Assembly (NCBI RefSeq): GCF_005601135.1
Contig: NZ_CP039381.1
Location: 124,001 to 188,000, forward strand
Length of the DNA: 64,000 bases
From: Ruminococcus bovis
GTDB lineage: Bacteria > Bacillota > Clostridia > Oscillospirales > Acutalibacteraceae
Direction: 5' to 3'
The notes under the pieces: generated by a model
Database searches by the model: none
The model's input: only the letters and a program-made list of their open reading frames with translations
Told to the model about the DNA's origin: nothing
Position numbers and translations under genes: made by a program
Shown here: positions 9,251-18,383 of the stretch, piece after piece
Position numbering within the stretch: position 1 is the first letter of the stretch
Layout: the number at the start of each line of letters is the position of its first letter

Positions 9251-9317
9251 TCGTGTGAAATATTTATATAAAACAACTAAAGAAAAAGGGAATGGTTGCC
9301 CATTCCCTAAAAACCAT

Positions 9318-10109
9318 TTATGAACCTGCTGATTCGTAATTACTAATACCTTTGTTCCACACAAAGATTGAAACTAAGAATAAAGCAGTAGAAATTAAAA
9401 TTGTTCCTAAAATACAGAACAAAGCATTATCTCCATGCAAGAAGAAACTTGCCGGATAATAAGCAGTAAATGCAAATGGAATAATGTAAGTAATAATAAT
9501 CTTGACAAAGTTATTATAGATTGTTACCGGATACTTTGCAAAGTCACTTGTCATATAGAACATATGAGTAATGTGACCACTTTGTTTTGTCCAAAAAGAT
9601 ATAGCTGATGTTAAAATCTTTACACTTGTAAAGATAAGTACGCAGAACGGTACTAATAAAAGTAACACAATCATTCTTCCCCACACTATACTTGCACCGA
9701 TGTTAACTAAGCTATACACAATTAAGATAATTCCCATTAGCATTTCACCAAAAGCATCAACCTGGAACTTTTCAACTGTTATATAGAATAAACTGTTGAT
9801 TGGTCGTGTTAGGTATTTATCGAAATCACCTTTTCTCACAATACCATACCCTACCGTCCATAGATTATCAAAGAACAGATGGTCAATAGACTTTGGAATT
9901 AGGCTGAAACCATAAATGAAAAGTATTTCATTAAATGACCAACCTGCTAAATTCGGAATTTGGCTAAAGATAATCCCGATAAACAAGATTTCAACTGCTT
10001 GAGAAAGCAAGAAACCTACTGCACCGATAACAAAATCCACCTTGTATTCCATTAGCTTTTTTAGATGCTGAATAATAAATATTTTATGAAGTCTAAAAAT
10101 TCTTCTCAT
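9318..10109 (-). CDS. ABC-2 type exporter permease (second subunit)
   Basis: Integral membrane permease (263 residues from MRRIFRLHKIFIIQH) with six hydrophobic segments, of the ABC-2/DUF990 class that pairs with a similar permease and one ATPase. Motifs seen: LMEYKVDFVIGAVGFLLSQ at the first segment, GDFDKYLTRPINSLF in the cytoplasmic loop. It is the last gene of a three-gene minus-strand operon (ATPase, permease, permease), starting four bases after the previous stop. Substrate unknown; relatives of this three-gene layout are annotated only as transport systems. Confidence 0.85.
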   Translation of the reverse strand: MRRIFRLHKIFIIQHLKKLMEYKVDFVIGAVGFLLSQAVEILFIGIIFSQIPNLAGWSFNEILFIYGFSLIPKSIDHLFFDNLWTVGYGIVRKGDFDKYLTRPINSLFYITVEKFQVDAFGEMLMGIILIVYSLVNIGASIVWGRMIVLLLLVPFCVLIFTSVKILTSAISFWTKQSGHITHMFYMTSDFAKYPVTIYNNFVKIIITYIIPFAFTAYYPASFFLHGDNALFCILGTILISTALFLVSIFVWNKGISNYESAGS

Positions 10110-10113
10110 ATTA

Positions 10114-10932
10114 TCAGCCTCCTTGTACACATAGGTGTTTTGTGGCACTTTTCCATATTAACTTTGAAATTAATACAAAAATTATAAGCCAAACAACTTG
10201 TAAAAGCATTGAAGATACAATCTGCTTTACATCATACATTCCCATATAAAGCATTACAGGAGTATATGAAATGCTTGAGAAAGGCAAATATGTTAGCACA
10301 ATTCTAAGTGCATTTGGCATAAATGCCAATGGAATTGTAGCACCTGATAGGAAACCGACTATTACATCTTTGATTAGTCCCGTACCCCATAAGTTTTTTA
10401 GAAAGAATGCTAAGAAACCATATATTACATTAAAGTAAAAGTTGATGAAATATGCAAGTTGCAGTGACACAAAGAACAGCAAGAAGTTCACTATATTAAA
10501 GCAAACAGCACCTGTAGCAACATATCTATAAATTTCAACACCTACTACAATAGGCACAAACATAATAGAATAATTGATAACCTTGTTGCCAAGTTCTTGG
10601 AACAAAAAGCACATATCAAAAGAACAAGGCTTAATCAGTCGCATACTTACTGAACCATCAACTATTTCTTCACCTAAGGCAAATGCACCATCACTAAATG
10701 ACAAATATCCTGTTAGGAAAGAAATAAACACATATACTATCATATTTTCCATAGTAAAACCCATAAAGGTTTCACTACCTGAACTTACAAAAACTGCTTT
10801 CCACAGAAAGAACATTACAAAGCATTTAAAAATTTCTCCTATTAAGAAGAAAACAAAGTTTGCTCTATATGCCATTGCAGACTGTAGTCCTGCTCTTGAG
10901 AATGGAAGATATGTTCTAAAAAATCGTTTCAT
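10114..10932 (-). CDS. ABC-2 type exporter permease (first subunit)
   Basis: 272-residue membrane protein starting MKRFFRTYLPFSRAGLQSAM with about six transmembrane segments; the loop EEIVDGSVSMRLIKPCSFDMC corresponds to the conserved cytoplasmic GxxxxxLxxP region of DUF990 permeases and parallels GDFDKYLTRPINSLF in the neighbour. Its start codon overlaps the stop of the ATPase gene (TAATGA type, one shared base), indicating translational coupling. It probably forms a heterodimer with the downstream permease. Confidence 0.85.
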   Translation of the reverse strand: MKRFFRTYLPFSRAGLQSAMAYRANFVFFLIGEIFKCFVMFFLWKAVFVSSGSETFMGFTMENMIVYVFISFLTGYLSFSDGAFALGEEIVDGSVSMRLIKPCSFDMCFLFQELGNKVINYSIMFVPIVVGVEIYRYVATGAVCFNIVNFLLFFVSLQLAYFINFYFNVIYGFLAFFLKNLWGTGLIKDVIVGFLSGATIPLAFMPNALRIVLTYLPFSSISYTPVMLYMGMYDVKQIVSSMLLQVVWLIIFVLISKLIWKSATKHLCVQGG

Positions 10933-11933
10933 TACACACCTTCCTTATAAAGTCGCCTAATAATCTCCTCAATGTCGGCATCCTTAACATTAATATCAGA
11001 AACATTAACATTACCTAAGGTATATTTTAGCATATCCTGTACTGATACCTTTTGACTATTGAAACGAATTTTTGCAAGAACACCATCATTTTCAATAGAC
11101 AAATCATCACCGTATAAGGAAAATTTTTCGGCATAATTTAACTTAGACATATGAGAACTATCCTTTAGTTCAAAGCATAGTTCTCTCATTTGTCCATACT
11201 TATGTTTTAGTTCATTAATTTGTCCGTCATAAACAAGATTACCCTTGTCAATCATAACAATTCTGTTGCAGAGAAGTTCAATATCAGATAAATCGTGGGT
11301 AGTTAAAATTACTGTTGTTCCCTCTTCTGCATTAATCTTTTGAATTGCTTTTCTTATGTTATCTTTTACAACAACATCAAGACCAATGGTAGGTTCATCA
11401 AGAAAAAGAACTTTTGGGTTATGTAGCATAGACGCTGCAATATCAGCTCTCATTCTCTGTCCAAGACTTAGTGTACGAACAGGACTTGTAATAAATGAAT
11501 CAAGGTCAAGAACTTCATTTAAGAAAGCCATTCTCTCTTTGTATTCTTTGTCAGGCACTTGATAAATCTCTTTTAACACGGCATAAGTTTCTCTAAGTGC
11601 TAAGTCCCACCATAGCTGGGTTCTCTGACCGAATACAACACCAATTTCTTTTACATACTTTTTGCGATTTTCATATGGTACTTGACCATTGATTTCGCAT
11701 CTGCCACTTGTTGGTGTTAAGATACCGGTTAACATTTTGATAACTGTACTTTTACCTGCACCGTTAGGTCCGATAAATCCAAGGATTTCACCCTTTGGTA
11801 CATGGAAAGAAATATCGTTAACAGCTGTGACAACTTCTACCTTTGGGTTAAATAGGGACTTGATACTGCCTTTTAGACCAGGCTCTTTTATGGTTTTTTT
11901 AAACTCTTTTTTTAGATTTTCAATATGTATCAA
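10932..11933 (-). CDS. ABC-2 exporter ATP-binding protein
   Basis: Cytoplasmic ATPase, 333 residues. Walker A GFIGPNGAGKSTVIKM, Q-loop VVFGQRTQLWWDLA, signature LSLGQRMRADIAASML, Walker B KVLFLDEPTIGLD and H-loop LTTHDLSDIE are all intact; the signature serine motif reads LSLGQ. The N-terminal basic extension before the Walker A and the QLWWDLAL segment are typical of the ATPases paired with DUF990 permeases. First gene of the exporter operon, with GGGATATTTTTG-type weak site ahead of the ATG (AGGAGGGAT just upstream). The roughly 200 bases upstream hold only AT-rich DNA and presumably the promoter. Confidence 0.92.
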   Translation of the reverse strand: MIHIENLKKEFKKTIKEPGLKGSIKSLFNPKVEVVTAVNDISFHVPKGEILGFIGPNGAGKSTVIKMLTGILTPTSGRCEINGQVPYENRKKYVKEIGVVFGQRTQLWWDLALRETYAVLKEIYQVPDKEYKERMAFLNEVLDLDSFITSPVRTLSLGQRMRADIAASMLHNPKVLFLDEPTIGLDVVVKDNIRKAIQKINAEEGTTVILTTHDLSDIELLCNRIVMIDKGNLVYDGQINELKHKYGQMRELCFELKDSSHMSKLNYAEKFSLYGDDLSIENDGVLAKIRFNSQKVSVQDMLKYTLGNVNVSDINVKDADIEEIIRRLYKEGV

Positions 11934-12112
11934 AAATATCCCTCCTATTATCTAATATGCAAAGCTGATACCTCTCTATGTGTCATTGGGCTACACATAA
12001 CAAAATGTATCAAAATTTGAAATACTTTTGCAAAATATTAGACTTATTACCCACACATCTATTTAACCATTAAATTGTATTAATGTCAAGCAACTATTTG
12101 TTGCAAAAGAAA

Positions 12113-12136
12113 AAGCAACCTATTTCTAGGTTGCTT
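12113..12136 (-). terminator. Terminator of the lipoprotein pair
   Basis: Nine-base-pair stem AAGCAACCT/AGGTTGCTT with six-base loop, followed on the minus strand by TTTTCTTTT. It lies eight bases after the stop of the gene ending at 12144. Confidence 0.85.
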
Positions 12137-12143
12137 GAAATCT

Positions 12144-12530
12144 TTACTTTACATATTCTAACAATGAATTTAAATCTTCATCACTGATTTTCTTAACATT
12201 ATTTTGGAATTTAAAGACCTTTTTATCAGTGGAAACTTCTCCTACATTTCCATTATTAAAGTCGATTTTCATATCATACTTTGTAGTACTGTCGTCTTTA
12301 ACATCAGTATCTTTATAAATACTTTTAATTAGACTTACAAATTCTTTTTGCTTATCATCTGATAAAGCAGTGGTTTTGTTGTTGTAGGTAATCAGCACCT
12401 TACTACTGTTAACATCAAAAACAGTTAATGCATCTTCTCCACCTTTTGAATTATTACACCCTACTAAGAAAGTAACAACTATCAATGGAATAAGCAATAA
12501 TATGAATTTTAATTTACAACTACTCATCAT
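12144..12530 (-). CDS. Small predicted lipoprotein
   Basis: 128 residues: hydrophobic leader LKFILLLIPLIVVTF and lipobox LVGC, then a 100-residue polar domain without recognised motif, ending LNSLLEYVK. Two adjacent ATG codons are possible starts; the second has better spacing from AGGTGG. It lies five bases after the stop of the neighbouring Ig-like lipoprotein gene, so the two are co-transcribed and probably act together at the cell surface. Function unknown. Confidence 0.7.
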   Translation of the reverse strand: MMSSCKLKFILLLIPLIVVTFLVGCNNSKGGEDALTVFDVNSSKVLITYNNKTTALSDDKQKEFVSLIKSIYKDTDVKDDSTTKYDMKIDFNNGNVGEVSTDKKVFKFQNNVKKISDEDLNSLLEYVK

Positions 12531-12535
12531 ACCAC

Positions 12536-13012
12536 CTACATTAAAGTAAACTCAGCATAGACTTTTGTAGTATTTGATAAGTCATTTTTATCTTTAGATA
12601 ATTCTACAACTGCCCTATACTCACCCTTGTCAAGGTTACTGTACTGGTTAGCTATATCGAAAGAAACATCAAAGCTTTTATCCTTATCCACTTTGCAAAT
12701 AGTATCAGGTGAAATCTTAGTTGTCTTTGGTACATCAGACCAATTATTATTTACTTTTTTCTCAAGAGAAAAGTCCTCACCAAAATATAATTTATTTTTA
12801 GAATTATTCTTAACTGTCAGTTTTATCTCACTAACATTTACAGGATACTGCGACTTTTCGGTTGTAACAATTGCGATAGATTTGCTACTGTCAGTTGCAG
12901 TAGTTGTTGTGTTATTAGTAGTTGTCATCTTACTTTCATTCTTTGTATTTGAACAACCTACCATAAAAACAACCAATACAAGTGATATACATAATAACAC
13001 ACTTTTCTTCAT
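12536..13012 (-). CDS. Lipoprotein with a Big_14-type Ig-like domain
   Basis: 158 residues. Signal peptide MKKSVLLCISLVLVVFMVGC ends in lipobox MVGC; a Thr/Ser/Asn-rich linker follows. The mature part (about residues 45-158) has the pattern EKSQYPVNVSEIKLTVKNNS, then FGEDFSLEKKVNNNWSDVPK and LDKGEYRAVVEL, which I recognise as the Big_14 bacterial Ig-like fold used in extracellular lipoproteins. First gene of the two-lipoprotein operon. Ligand unknown. Confidence 0.75.
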   Translation of the reverse strand: MKKSVLLCISLVLVVFMVGCSNTKNESKMTTTNNTTTTATDSSKSIAIVTTEKSQYPVNVSEIKLTVKNNSKNKLYFGEDFSLEKKVNNNWSDVPKTTKISPDTICKVDKDKSFDVSFDIANQYSNLDKGEYRAVVELSKDKNDLSNTTKVYAEFTLM

Positions 13013-13128
13013 AATAATACCTCCGGGATTTTAATTAACCCTTTAGTATCATATATTTAACCCACCTTCAATATATCACCTTATTTTGGTATTGTCAATA
13101 ATTTTTATTATATTTCACCATAATTTTA

Positions 13129-13160
13129 AAGGGCAGTTTCTGTTACGAGAAACTGCCCTT
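13129..13160 (-). terminator. Terminator of glgB
   Basis: 13-base-pair perfect stem (AAGGGCAGTTTCT and complement) with six-base loop, followed on the minus strand by TTTAAAATT. It lies about 30 bases after the glgB stop. Confidence 0.85.
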
Positions 13161-13192
13161 GGAGGAGATATAAAACAAATAATTTTTTATCT

Positions 13193-15391
13193 TTATTTGT
13201 CAGTTGTTTTTGTTGTTTTCTTTTCAGCTACTTTTTCAGTTTTAGCCTCAGCCTTTGGTTCAGCTTTAGCAACTATCTTTGGCTTTTCTTCAGCCTTAGG
13301 TTCTGTTTTTACTGCTTTCTTCTCAACCTTTTCTTCTGTAGCTTTTACAGTTTTCTTTGTTGTCTTTTTAGCAGTAGTTTTCTTTGCAGTTGTTTTTGTA
13401 GCTGTCTTAGTTGTTTTCTTTGTTGTAGTCTTCTTAGCAGGTGCTTTCTTAGTTACCTTTTCTTCCTTCTTTTCTTCTTTTTTCTTAGGTTCAGGTAACT
13501 TTTCAACACACTTAAAGAACATAGCACTCATTGGTGGAATTGATAAATCAATACTCCAGTTAGAATCATGTCTTGGCTTTTCTTCACACATAATTCTCTT
13601 ACCATTTGTAATACCATAACCACCATATTCTTCATCATCAGTATTGAATACTTCTTCATATACACCATAGAATGGTACACCGATTCTGTAATCAACTCTG
13701 TGCATTGGCTGGAAGTTAAATACACAAATAATGTTATTGCCGTCTTTATCAATTCTACGGAATGCAATAATTGACTGAGTATAGTCGTTGTGGTGAATCC
13801 ACTGGAAGCCATCCCAGTTAGTATCAATTTCGTGCATTGGTCTTTCTGTAATATAGAAATGATTTAGCTTAGACACAAAGTCCTTTAATCTCCAATGCTT
13901 TTCATATTCAAGAAGATTCCACTGAATACTTTCTTCAGCATTCCATTCATCAAACTGTCCAATTTCTGAACCCATAAATGTTAGCATTTTACCCGGATGA
14001 GCAGCCATATAAGCTAAGAATAGTCTTACACCGGCAAACTTCTGGTCATAATCACCCGGCATTTTATTGATTAGAGAGCCCTTACCATAAACAACTTCAT
14101 CATGAGAAATCGGTAGGATAAAGTTTTCACTAAAGCAATACATAAATGAGAATGTAAGGTTATCGTGGTTAAATGGTCTCCATAATGGGTCAAGTGACAT
14201 ATAATGAAGCATATCGTTCATCCAACCCATATTCCACTTATAGTCAAATCCTAAACCACCATCATCAACAGGACCTGTAACCTTTGGCCAAGATGTGCTT
14301 TCTTCGGCAATCATCATTGTATGAGGGTGATACATATGGATAACTGTATTTAGTCTTTGTAAAAATGCAACAGCCTCTAGGTGTTCTCTGCCACCATACT
14401 GGTTAGGAACCCACTCACCATCTTGACGGTTATAGTCAAGATATAGCATTGAAGCAACTGCATCAACACGGATACCATCAATGTGGTAAGTATCTACCCA
14501 ATACATAGCTGATGAAATTAGGAATGAAATTACTTCATATCTTGAGTAATCGAATACATATGTACCCCATTCTTTATGTTCACCCTTACGGCTATCAATA
14601 TATTCATAACAAGCTGTGCCGTCAAAACGACCTAAGCCATGAGCATCCTTAGGGAAATGAGCAGGAACCCAGTCAAGGATAACACCAATACCTGCCTTGT
14701 GACATTCATCAACAAATGCCATAAAGTCATGTGGTGTACCATAACGAGAAGTTGGAGCATAGTAACCTGTTACCTGATAACCCCAGCTACCGTCAAATGG
14801 GTATTCTGTAATAGGCATTAGTTCTACATGAGTATAACCCATTTCTTTTACATAAGGAACAAGTTCTTCAGCAAGTTTGCGATAGTTAAACACACTACCG
14901 TCCATATATTTTCTCCAAGAACCTGCATGAATTTCGTAAATATTCATTGGCTTTTCTAGGTGGTTTGATGACTCCTTATCCTTAATCCACTGGTCATCTT
15001 CCCATTCAAAACCACTTAAATCATAGAACATAGATGCATTATCAGGTCTTGTCTGAGAATGGAAAGCATATGGGTCGGACTTTAGTTGTCTTTCGTTCCA
15101 AGGTGTTTCAACACAGTATTTATAAATATCGTACTGCTGAATACCCTCGATGAAAAGTTCCCAAACACCGGCTTCACTGATTTTGTACATATAGTTAGCA
15201 TCGTTATTCCAACCGTTGAAGTTACCAACAACAGAAACAGAGAGAGCATTTGGTGCCCATACTCTGAAAACTACACCATCACGATTATCCCAATTAACTC
15301 TATGAGCACCCATAAACTCATAGGCTCTAACAGAATCACCTGCATGGAATAGTTCGAGGGGTGTACGAGAATCATTAAATTTGTAATCCAT
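13193..15391 (-). CDS. glgB: 1,4-alpha-glucan branching enzyme with Lys/Ala/Thr-rich tail
   Basis: GH13 branching enzyme that introduces alpha-1,6 branches into glycogen. Residues 1-130 carry the CBM48 domain ([21 protein letters not shown]); the barrel has the nucleophile Asp in [16 protein letters not shown], acid/base Glu in [13 protein letters not shown], and [13 protein letters not shown]. The catalytic part ends near residue 630 ([10 protein letters not shown]). The remaining ~95 residues are almost only K, A, T, E, P ([17 protein letters not shown] and similar), a histone-H1/AlgP-like tail not part of ordinary GlgB. The reading frame is open throughout, so the tail is genuinely in frame. 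No other glycogen gene is next to it; it stands as a single-gene unit. Confidence 0.95.
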   Translation of the reverse strand: MDYKFNDSRTPLELFHAGDSVRAYEFMGAHRVNWDNRDGVVFRVWAPNALSVSVVGNFNGWNNDANYMYKISEAGVWELFIEGIQQYDIYKYCVETPWNERQLKSDPYAFHSQTRPDNASMFYDLSGFEWEDDQWIKDKESSNHLEKPMNIYEIHAGSWRKYMDGSVFNYRKLAEELVPYVKEMGYTHVELMPITEYPFDGSWGYQVTGYYAPTSRYGTPHDFMAFVDECHKAGIGVILDWVPAHFPKDAHGLGRFDGTACYEYIDSRKGEHKEWGTYVFDYSRYEVISFLISSAMYWVDTYHIDGIRVDAVASMLYLDYNRQDGEWVPNQYGGREHLEAVAFLQRLNTVIHMYHPHTMMIAEESTSWPKVTGPVDDGGLGFDYKWNMGWMNDMLHYMSLDPLWRPFNHDNLTFSFMYCFSENFILPISHDEVVYGKGSLINKMPGDYDQKFAGVRLFLAYMAAHPGKMLTFMGSEIGQFDEWNAEESIQWNLLEYEKHWRLKDFVSKLNHFYITERPMHEIDTNWDGFQWIHHNDYTQSIIAFRRIDKDGNNIICVFNFQPMHRVDYRIGVPFYGVYEEVFNTDDEEYGGYGITNGKRIMCEEKPRHDSNWSIDLSIPPMSAMFFKCVEKLPEPKKKEEKKEEKVTKKAPAKKTTTKKTTKTATKTTAKKTTAKKTTKKTVKATEEKVEKKAVKTEPKAEEKPKIVAKAEPKAEAKTEKVAEKKTTKTTDK

Positions 15392-15555
15392 TTATATTAA
15401 CACTCCTTCAATGTGTACAACTTACATTTAATAAGTATATTTTATCAATTTTTTTATTATAATTCAATACATTTTGAAAAACTCACATATAAATTTTGCG
15501 ACATATTTTGTGCAAATTCCACAATTAGCAATATTTTTCAAAATTAATATTCCCT

Positions 15556-16134
15556 TCAAGAATAAATACCATGAAGAAACTGATGAATAATCATATCAAC
15601 TGCTGATTTATTCATCTTAGGTTCTTTTTCTGAATGATATTCATACATATGGAAACCAATCATACCAAGGAAAGTTGTTGCAAATTGGTTTTCCCTACCG
15701 TTCATATTACCAAGTAATCCTCTAGCATTTATGAAAATTGACTTTACAATGTTATTAATCTCTGTACAATGACGAATAAAAACATTGTTAAATTCACTCA
15801 TTGGTGGGCTATACTGCATAGTCATTAACATTAGGTAAAGGTGTAAATTTTCACAACCTTCTGACACATAGCAATAAGCAAAATTATGAAGACTGTCTTC
15901 AAATGTATTGCTACTGTTAACTACTTCCCTAAGTTTTACAACTACAGGGTCAATGTACTGTTGCATTATGCCCTCAAGAATACCGGACTTGTTCTTAAAA
16001 TGATAATAAAGTGCCGGTTTGGTTAATTCGCATTTGTCAGCAATTTCCTGAACACCTACTGCATCATAGCCTTTTTCATAAAATAATTCTATTGATACTT
16101 GTAATATTTTCAGCCGTGTTTGTTCATTAGCCAT
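15556..16134 (-). CDS. TetR/AcrR family transcriptional regulator
   Basis: 192 residues. The N-terminal helix-turn-helix is complete: RLKILQVSIELFYEKGYDAV, then VQEIADKCELTKPALYYHFKNKSGIL. The C-terminal ligand domain is unassigned. A palindrome matching the family consensus (TTACCG-AA-CGGTAA) lies 33 bases ahead of the start and overlaps its likely promoter, so autorepression is likely. Its other targets are not evident; glgB downstream on the same strand is 165 bases away. Confidence 0.9.
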   Translation of the reverse strand: MANEQTRLKILQVSIELFYEKGYDAVGVQEIADKCELTKPALYYHFKNKSGILEGIMQQYIDPVVVKLREVVNSSNTFEDSLHNFAYCYVSEGCENLHLYLMLMTMQYSPPMSEFNNVFIRHCTEINNIVKSIFINARGLLGNMNGRENQFATTFLGMIGFHMYEYHSEKEPKMNKSAVDMIIHQFLHGIYS

Positions 16135-16166
16135 AATATCACAACCTTGTAATGTATATTATTATT

Positions 16167-16180
16167 TTACCGAACGGTAA
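16167..16180. promoter_or_regulatory. TetR-type operator palindrome
   Basis: TTACCG and CGGTAA separated by AA, the common form of AcrR-family operators, located in the promoter region of the tetR-like gene. Confidence 0.7.
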
Positions 16181-16246
16181 GTATAAAGTAAATAGTAAAT
16201 AAACATTTCCTTAAATAATTTATTAATATAATATTCTTCAAAAGAA

Positions 16247-16280
16247 AAATCCCCTCATTGACTAAACAATAAGAGGATTT
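16247..16280 (-). terminator. Terminator of the ATC-hydrolase-like gene
   Basis: On the minus strand a 14-pair stem with two G-U pairs (AAATCCTCTTATTG with CAATGAGGGGATTT) and six-base loop, followed by TTTTTC. Confidence 0.75.
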
Positions 16281-16337
16281 TTTGATTATTAAATTTAAAA
16301 TTATACGCAATATTTCTTATTAAAAATTCAAAGTAAA

Positions 16338-16922
16338 CTACTTTTTATAAAAATGAAAATCACAACAATCTCCACCATAACCTAGAGTTTTTGTTCTTTT
16401 AAAGCCGATTTTCTTAAGTCCACCGTATGTAATATCATCAACATCACAAAATAAAGGACAAAGTTCTTCACAACCATTTTCTACACAAGCAGTATGCCAT
16501 AGACACTTTTTCATAGTAACATCAAAGTAATCTTTTCCACAATTTTGTTCACTTACCCATAAATCACTATTACGAACAACATTAAGAAATACACTGCTGT
16601 AAATCTTATAGAAAAACGGTACAAGCTCCATTTTCGCAGTTGAAAAATGTTTTTTCTCTGCTACTTCATTAATCATATACTTTTGCATATAGTTATGTAC
16701 ATCTTCATTGGATAAATCAGCTTTTAACAGAGCCTTGTACAAAGCAATACGAGGAAGTATTGTAGTGATAAGGGTATTCATCTGGTTTTCTGTTTTATTA
16801 TGAGTGTTTGCTATGATTGTATTCAGTATTTTTTCTTGATTGCTAAAAAGCTCCGTTCCATTTTCTTCACCAAACTCTCTAACTAAATATGCTCTAATCT
16901 GCTTTTGTTGCTTAATTTTCAT
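16338..16922 (-). CDS. L-2-amino-thiazoline-4-carboxylic acid hydrolase-like protein
   Basis: 194 residues. I recognise the ATC-hydrolase family by the Cys-rich C-terminal block: KKCLWHTACVENGCEELCPL, FCDVDDITYGGL, FKRTKTLGYGGDCCDFHF. The characterised enzyme opens the thiazoline ring to S-carbamoyl-cysteine, but family members in Clostridia are common and their real substrates unknown. Start at the ATG six bases after GAGGTG. Single-gene unit with its own terminator, next to the tetR-like gene on the same strand. Confidence 0.75.
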   Translation of the reverse strand: MKIKQQKQIRAYLVREFGEENGTELFSNQEKILNTIIANTHNKTENQMNTLITTILPRIALYKALLKADLSNEDVHNYMQKYMINEVAEKKHFSTAKMELVPFFYKIYSSVFLNVVRNSDLWVSEQNCGKDYFDVTMKKCLWHTACVENGCEELCPLFCDVDDITYGGLKKIGFKRTKTLGYGGDCCDFHFYKK

Positions 16923-17053
16923 TATATACACCTCACAAATAATACTTATAAATTCACTTTAATACACTAATATTCCTAAATAAAATACACTGAAGATCCA
17001 TTATCCATATATGATATGTTTATCAGTAGAATTAAACATCAATATATAAATAA

Positions 17054-17974
17054 TTATTGTAATTGATTATTTTCTTCCAACCTATTTTTTAAATCAAATA
17101 AACTGTTTTCTATATTTGCAACATCAACAAAATATATATTCACAATTGTGCCATCATCAGAAGAAAATTTAATTTTTGATTTCTCTATCATTTTATCATT
17201 TAAAGGATATAGCAACCATATTTCTGATGAATTATATTTTTTTGAATAAGCATACATTTGGTACATATCACTTTGAGAAATACCATAATTCTTAGATTCA
17301 TCATTAATTAACCTTTTCCATTTGGTATCCATAATTACAGTACGATTATTCTTTCTACATACAATATCAGGCTTTATTGCGAATTTTTTCCTAGGTTCAT
17401 CAAACAAATAATAACCTCTATCTTGTATAGAAACTTTCCATTCATCCTGTTGTAGTATCTTCTTAATTTGTTGTGCAACATAACTTTCGAATACTTTTTC
17501 CATAGGAAACAACAATGCTTTTGAGGTGTTTTTACCTGAAAATGTAGTAAAACTCTTGTTCAATAAGAATACTTTTGACCACACTATCAGAATCTCATAA
17601 TCCTTATTGTTTCTGTTTATTACAACATTGGAAAAGTCTTTTTGATAATTTATAGATGGTTCAACCATTTCAAATGCATACAATAACTGTCTAATTTCTT
17701 TTGAATTTTCAGCACTATTAGTAATATTTTTTAATTTTAATAAAGTAGATTTTATTAATTTATTTTCTGGACAATTAGGATAAAATTCATCATATGAAAC
17801 AAAGAATTTTTCTTTATGTATAACATTACTTTTTATATGCTTAGATACTTGTAGTTTACCTTTGTAATAATGTAAACTATCTTCTTGCTGAACATAGGAA
17901 GATTTAAGGCCTTTTTTAATCAGTTTTCTTGTTTCTTGCAAATACATATTAATAAAAATCTCATATAAATTCAT
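17054..17974 (-). CDS. mcrC: McrC-like restriction subunit, C-terminal fragment (nuclease part)
   Basis: 306 residues, from NLYEIFINMYLQETRKLI to the end. The nuclease core is intact: KPDIVCRKNNRTVIMDTKWKRL is the PD-(D/E)xK motif (D...DTKWK), preceded by the helical YVAQQIKKILQQ. McrC provides the nuclease of the modification-dependent McrBC restriction system and partners with McrB upstream. The upstream reading frame (LKIDN-M) is open back to the neighbouring fragment, one frame away, so the ATG is probably not the native start but lies inside a full-length mcrC broken by one lost base in an A-run near 17984. Confidence 0.85.
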   Translation of the reverse strand: MNLYEIFINMYLQETRKLIKKGLKSSYVQQEDSLHYYKGKLQVSKHIKSNVIHKEKFFVSYDEFYPNCPENKLIKSTLLKLKNITNSAENSKEIRQLLYAFEMVEPSINYQKDFSNVVINRNNKDYEILIVWSKVFLLNKSFTTFSGKNTSKALLFPMEKVFESYVAQQIKKILQQDEWKVSIQDRGYYLFDEPRKKFAIKPDIVCRKNNRTVIMDTKWKRLINDESKNYGISQSDMYQMYAYSKKYNSSEIWLLYPLNDKMIEKSKIKFSSDDGTIVNIYFVDVANIENSLFDLKNRLEENNQLQ

Positions 17975-17979
17975 ATTAT

Positions 17980-18369
17980 CTATTTTAGATTTGAATTACT
18001 AAATGATTTAAAAGGTAAATCCTTTATACTACGCAACATTTTTAAAAAAATTTTCTTTGTTTCTCTATTTTGTGGATCTTCGTTATCAGAAAAACTTATT
18101 TTGGGAAGTATTTGAATTTGAAATCCATTTTCCATTTGAATTAGACCAACATAATTCTTAGCAACTACAATTTCTCCTACATTACGCTTATAGGATATTC
18201 GCATATAGTTCAATACATCTGAATCTTCACTATCGGTGGTAAATTCATGAATAAAATTAATTAGATTTTGAAATATCTTCTCATCAAGATATTTATAATC
18301 GCTGTCATCAATATAATCACTATTACATGTAATTGTATCATACTCAACTACCTCTAATAATTTATTCAT
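17980..18369 (-). CDS. mcrC: McrC-like restriction subunit, N-terminal fragment
   Basis: 129 residues, MNKLLEVVEYDTITC to FKSFSNSNLK and a TAG stop. It corresponds to the N-terminal McrB-interacting domain of McrC (IVVAKNYVGLIQMENGFQIQILPKISF). One extra A in CTAAAATAG would continue it as LKIDNMNLYEIF into the next fragment, giving the usual McrC length of roughly 430 residues. It starts 14 bases after the mcrB stop. Either the system is inactivated, the two halves work as a split protein, or the base is a sequencing error. Confidence 0.8.
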   Translation of the reverse strand: MNKLLEVVEYDTITCNSDYIDDSDYKYLDEKIFQNLINFIHEFTTDSEDSDVLNYMRISYKRNVGEIVVAKNYVGLIQMENGFQIQILPKISFSDNEDPQNRETKKIFLKMLRSIKDLPFKSFSNSNLK

Positions 18370-18383
18370 TCAATCACCACACT

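Noticed and set aside
13193..13500. Separate histone-like gene downstream of glgB
   Set aside because: The basic tail is continuous in frame with GlgB and has no internal ribosome binding site or start codon, so it is a tail of the enzyme.
13086..13619. 177-codon frame opposite the end of glgB
   Set aside because: It is the antisense of the repetitive K/A/T tail, giving an artificial F/V-rich hydrophobic protein; no start signal.
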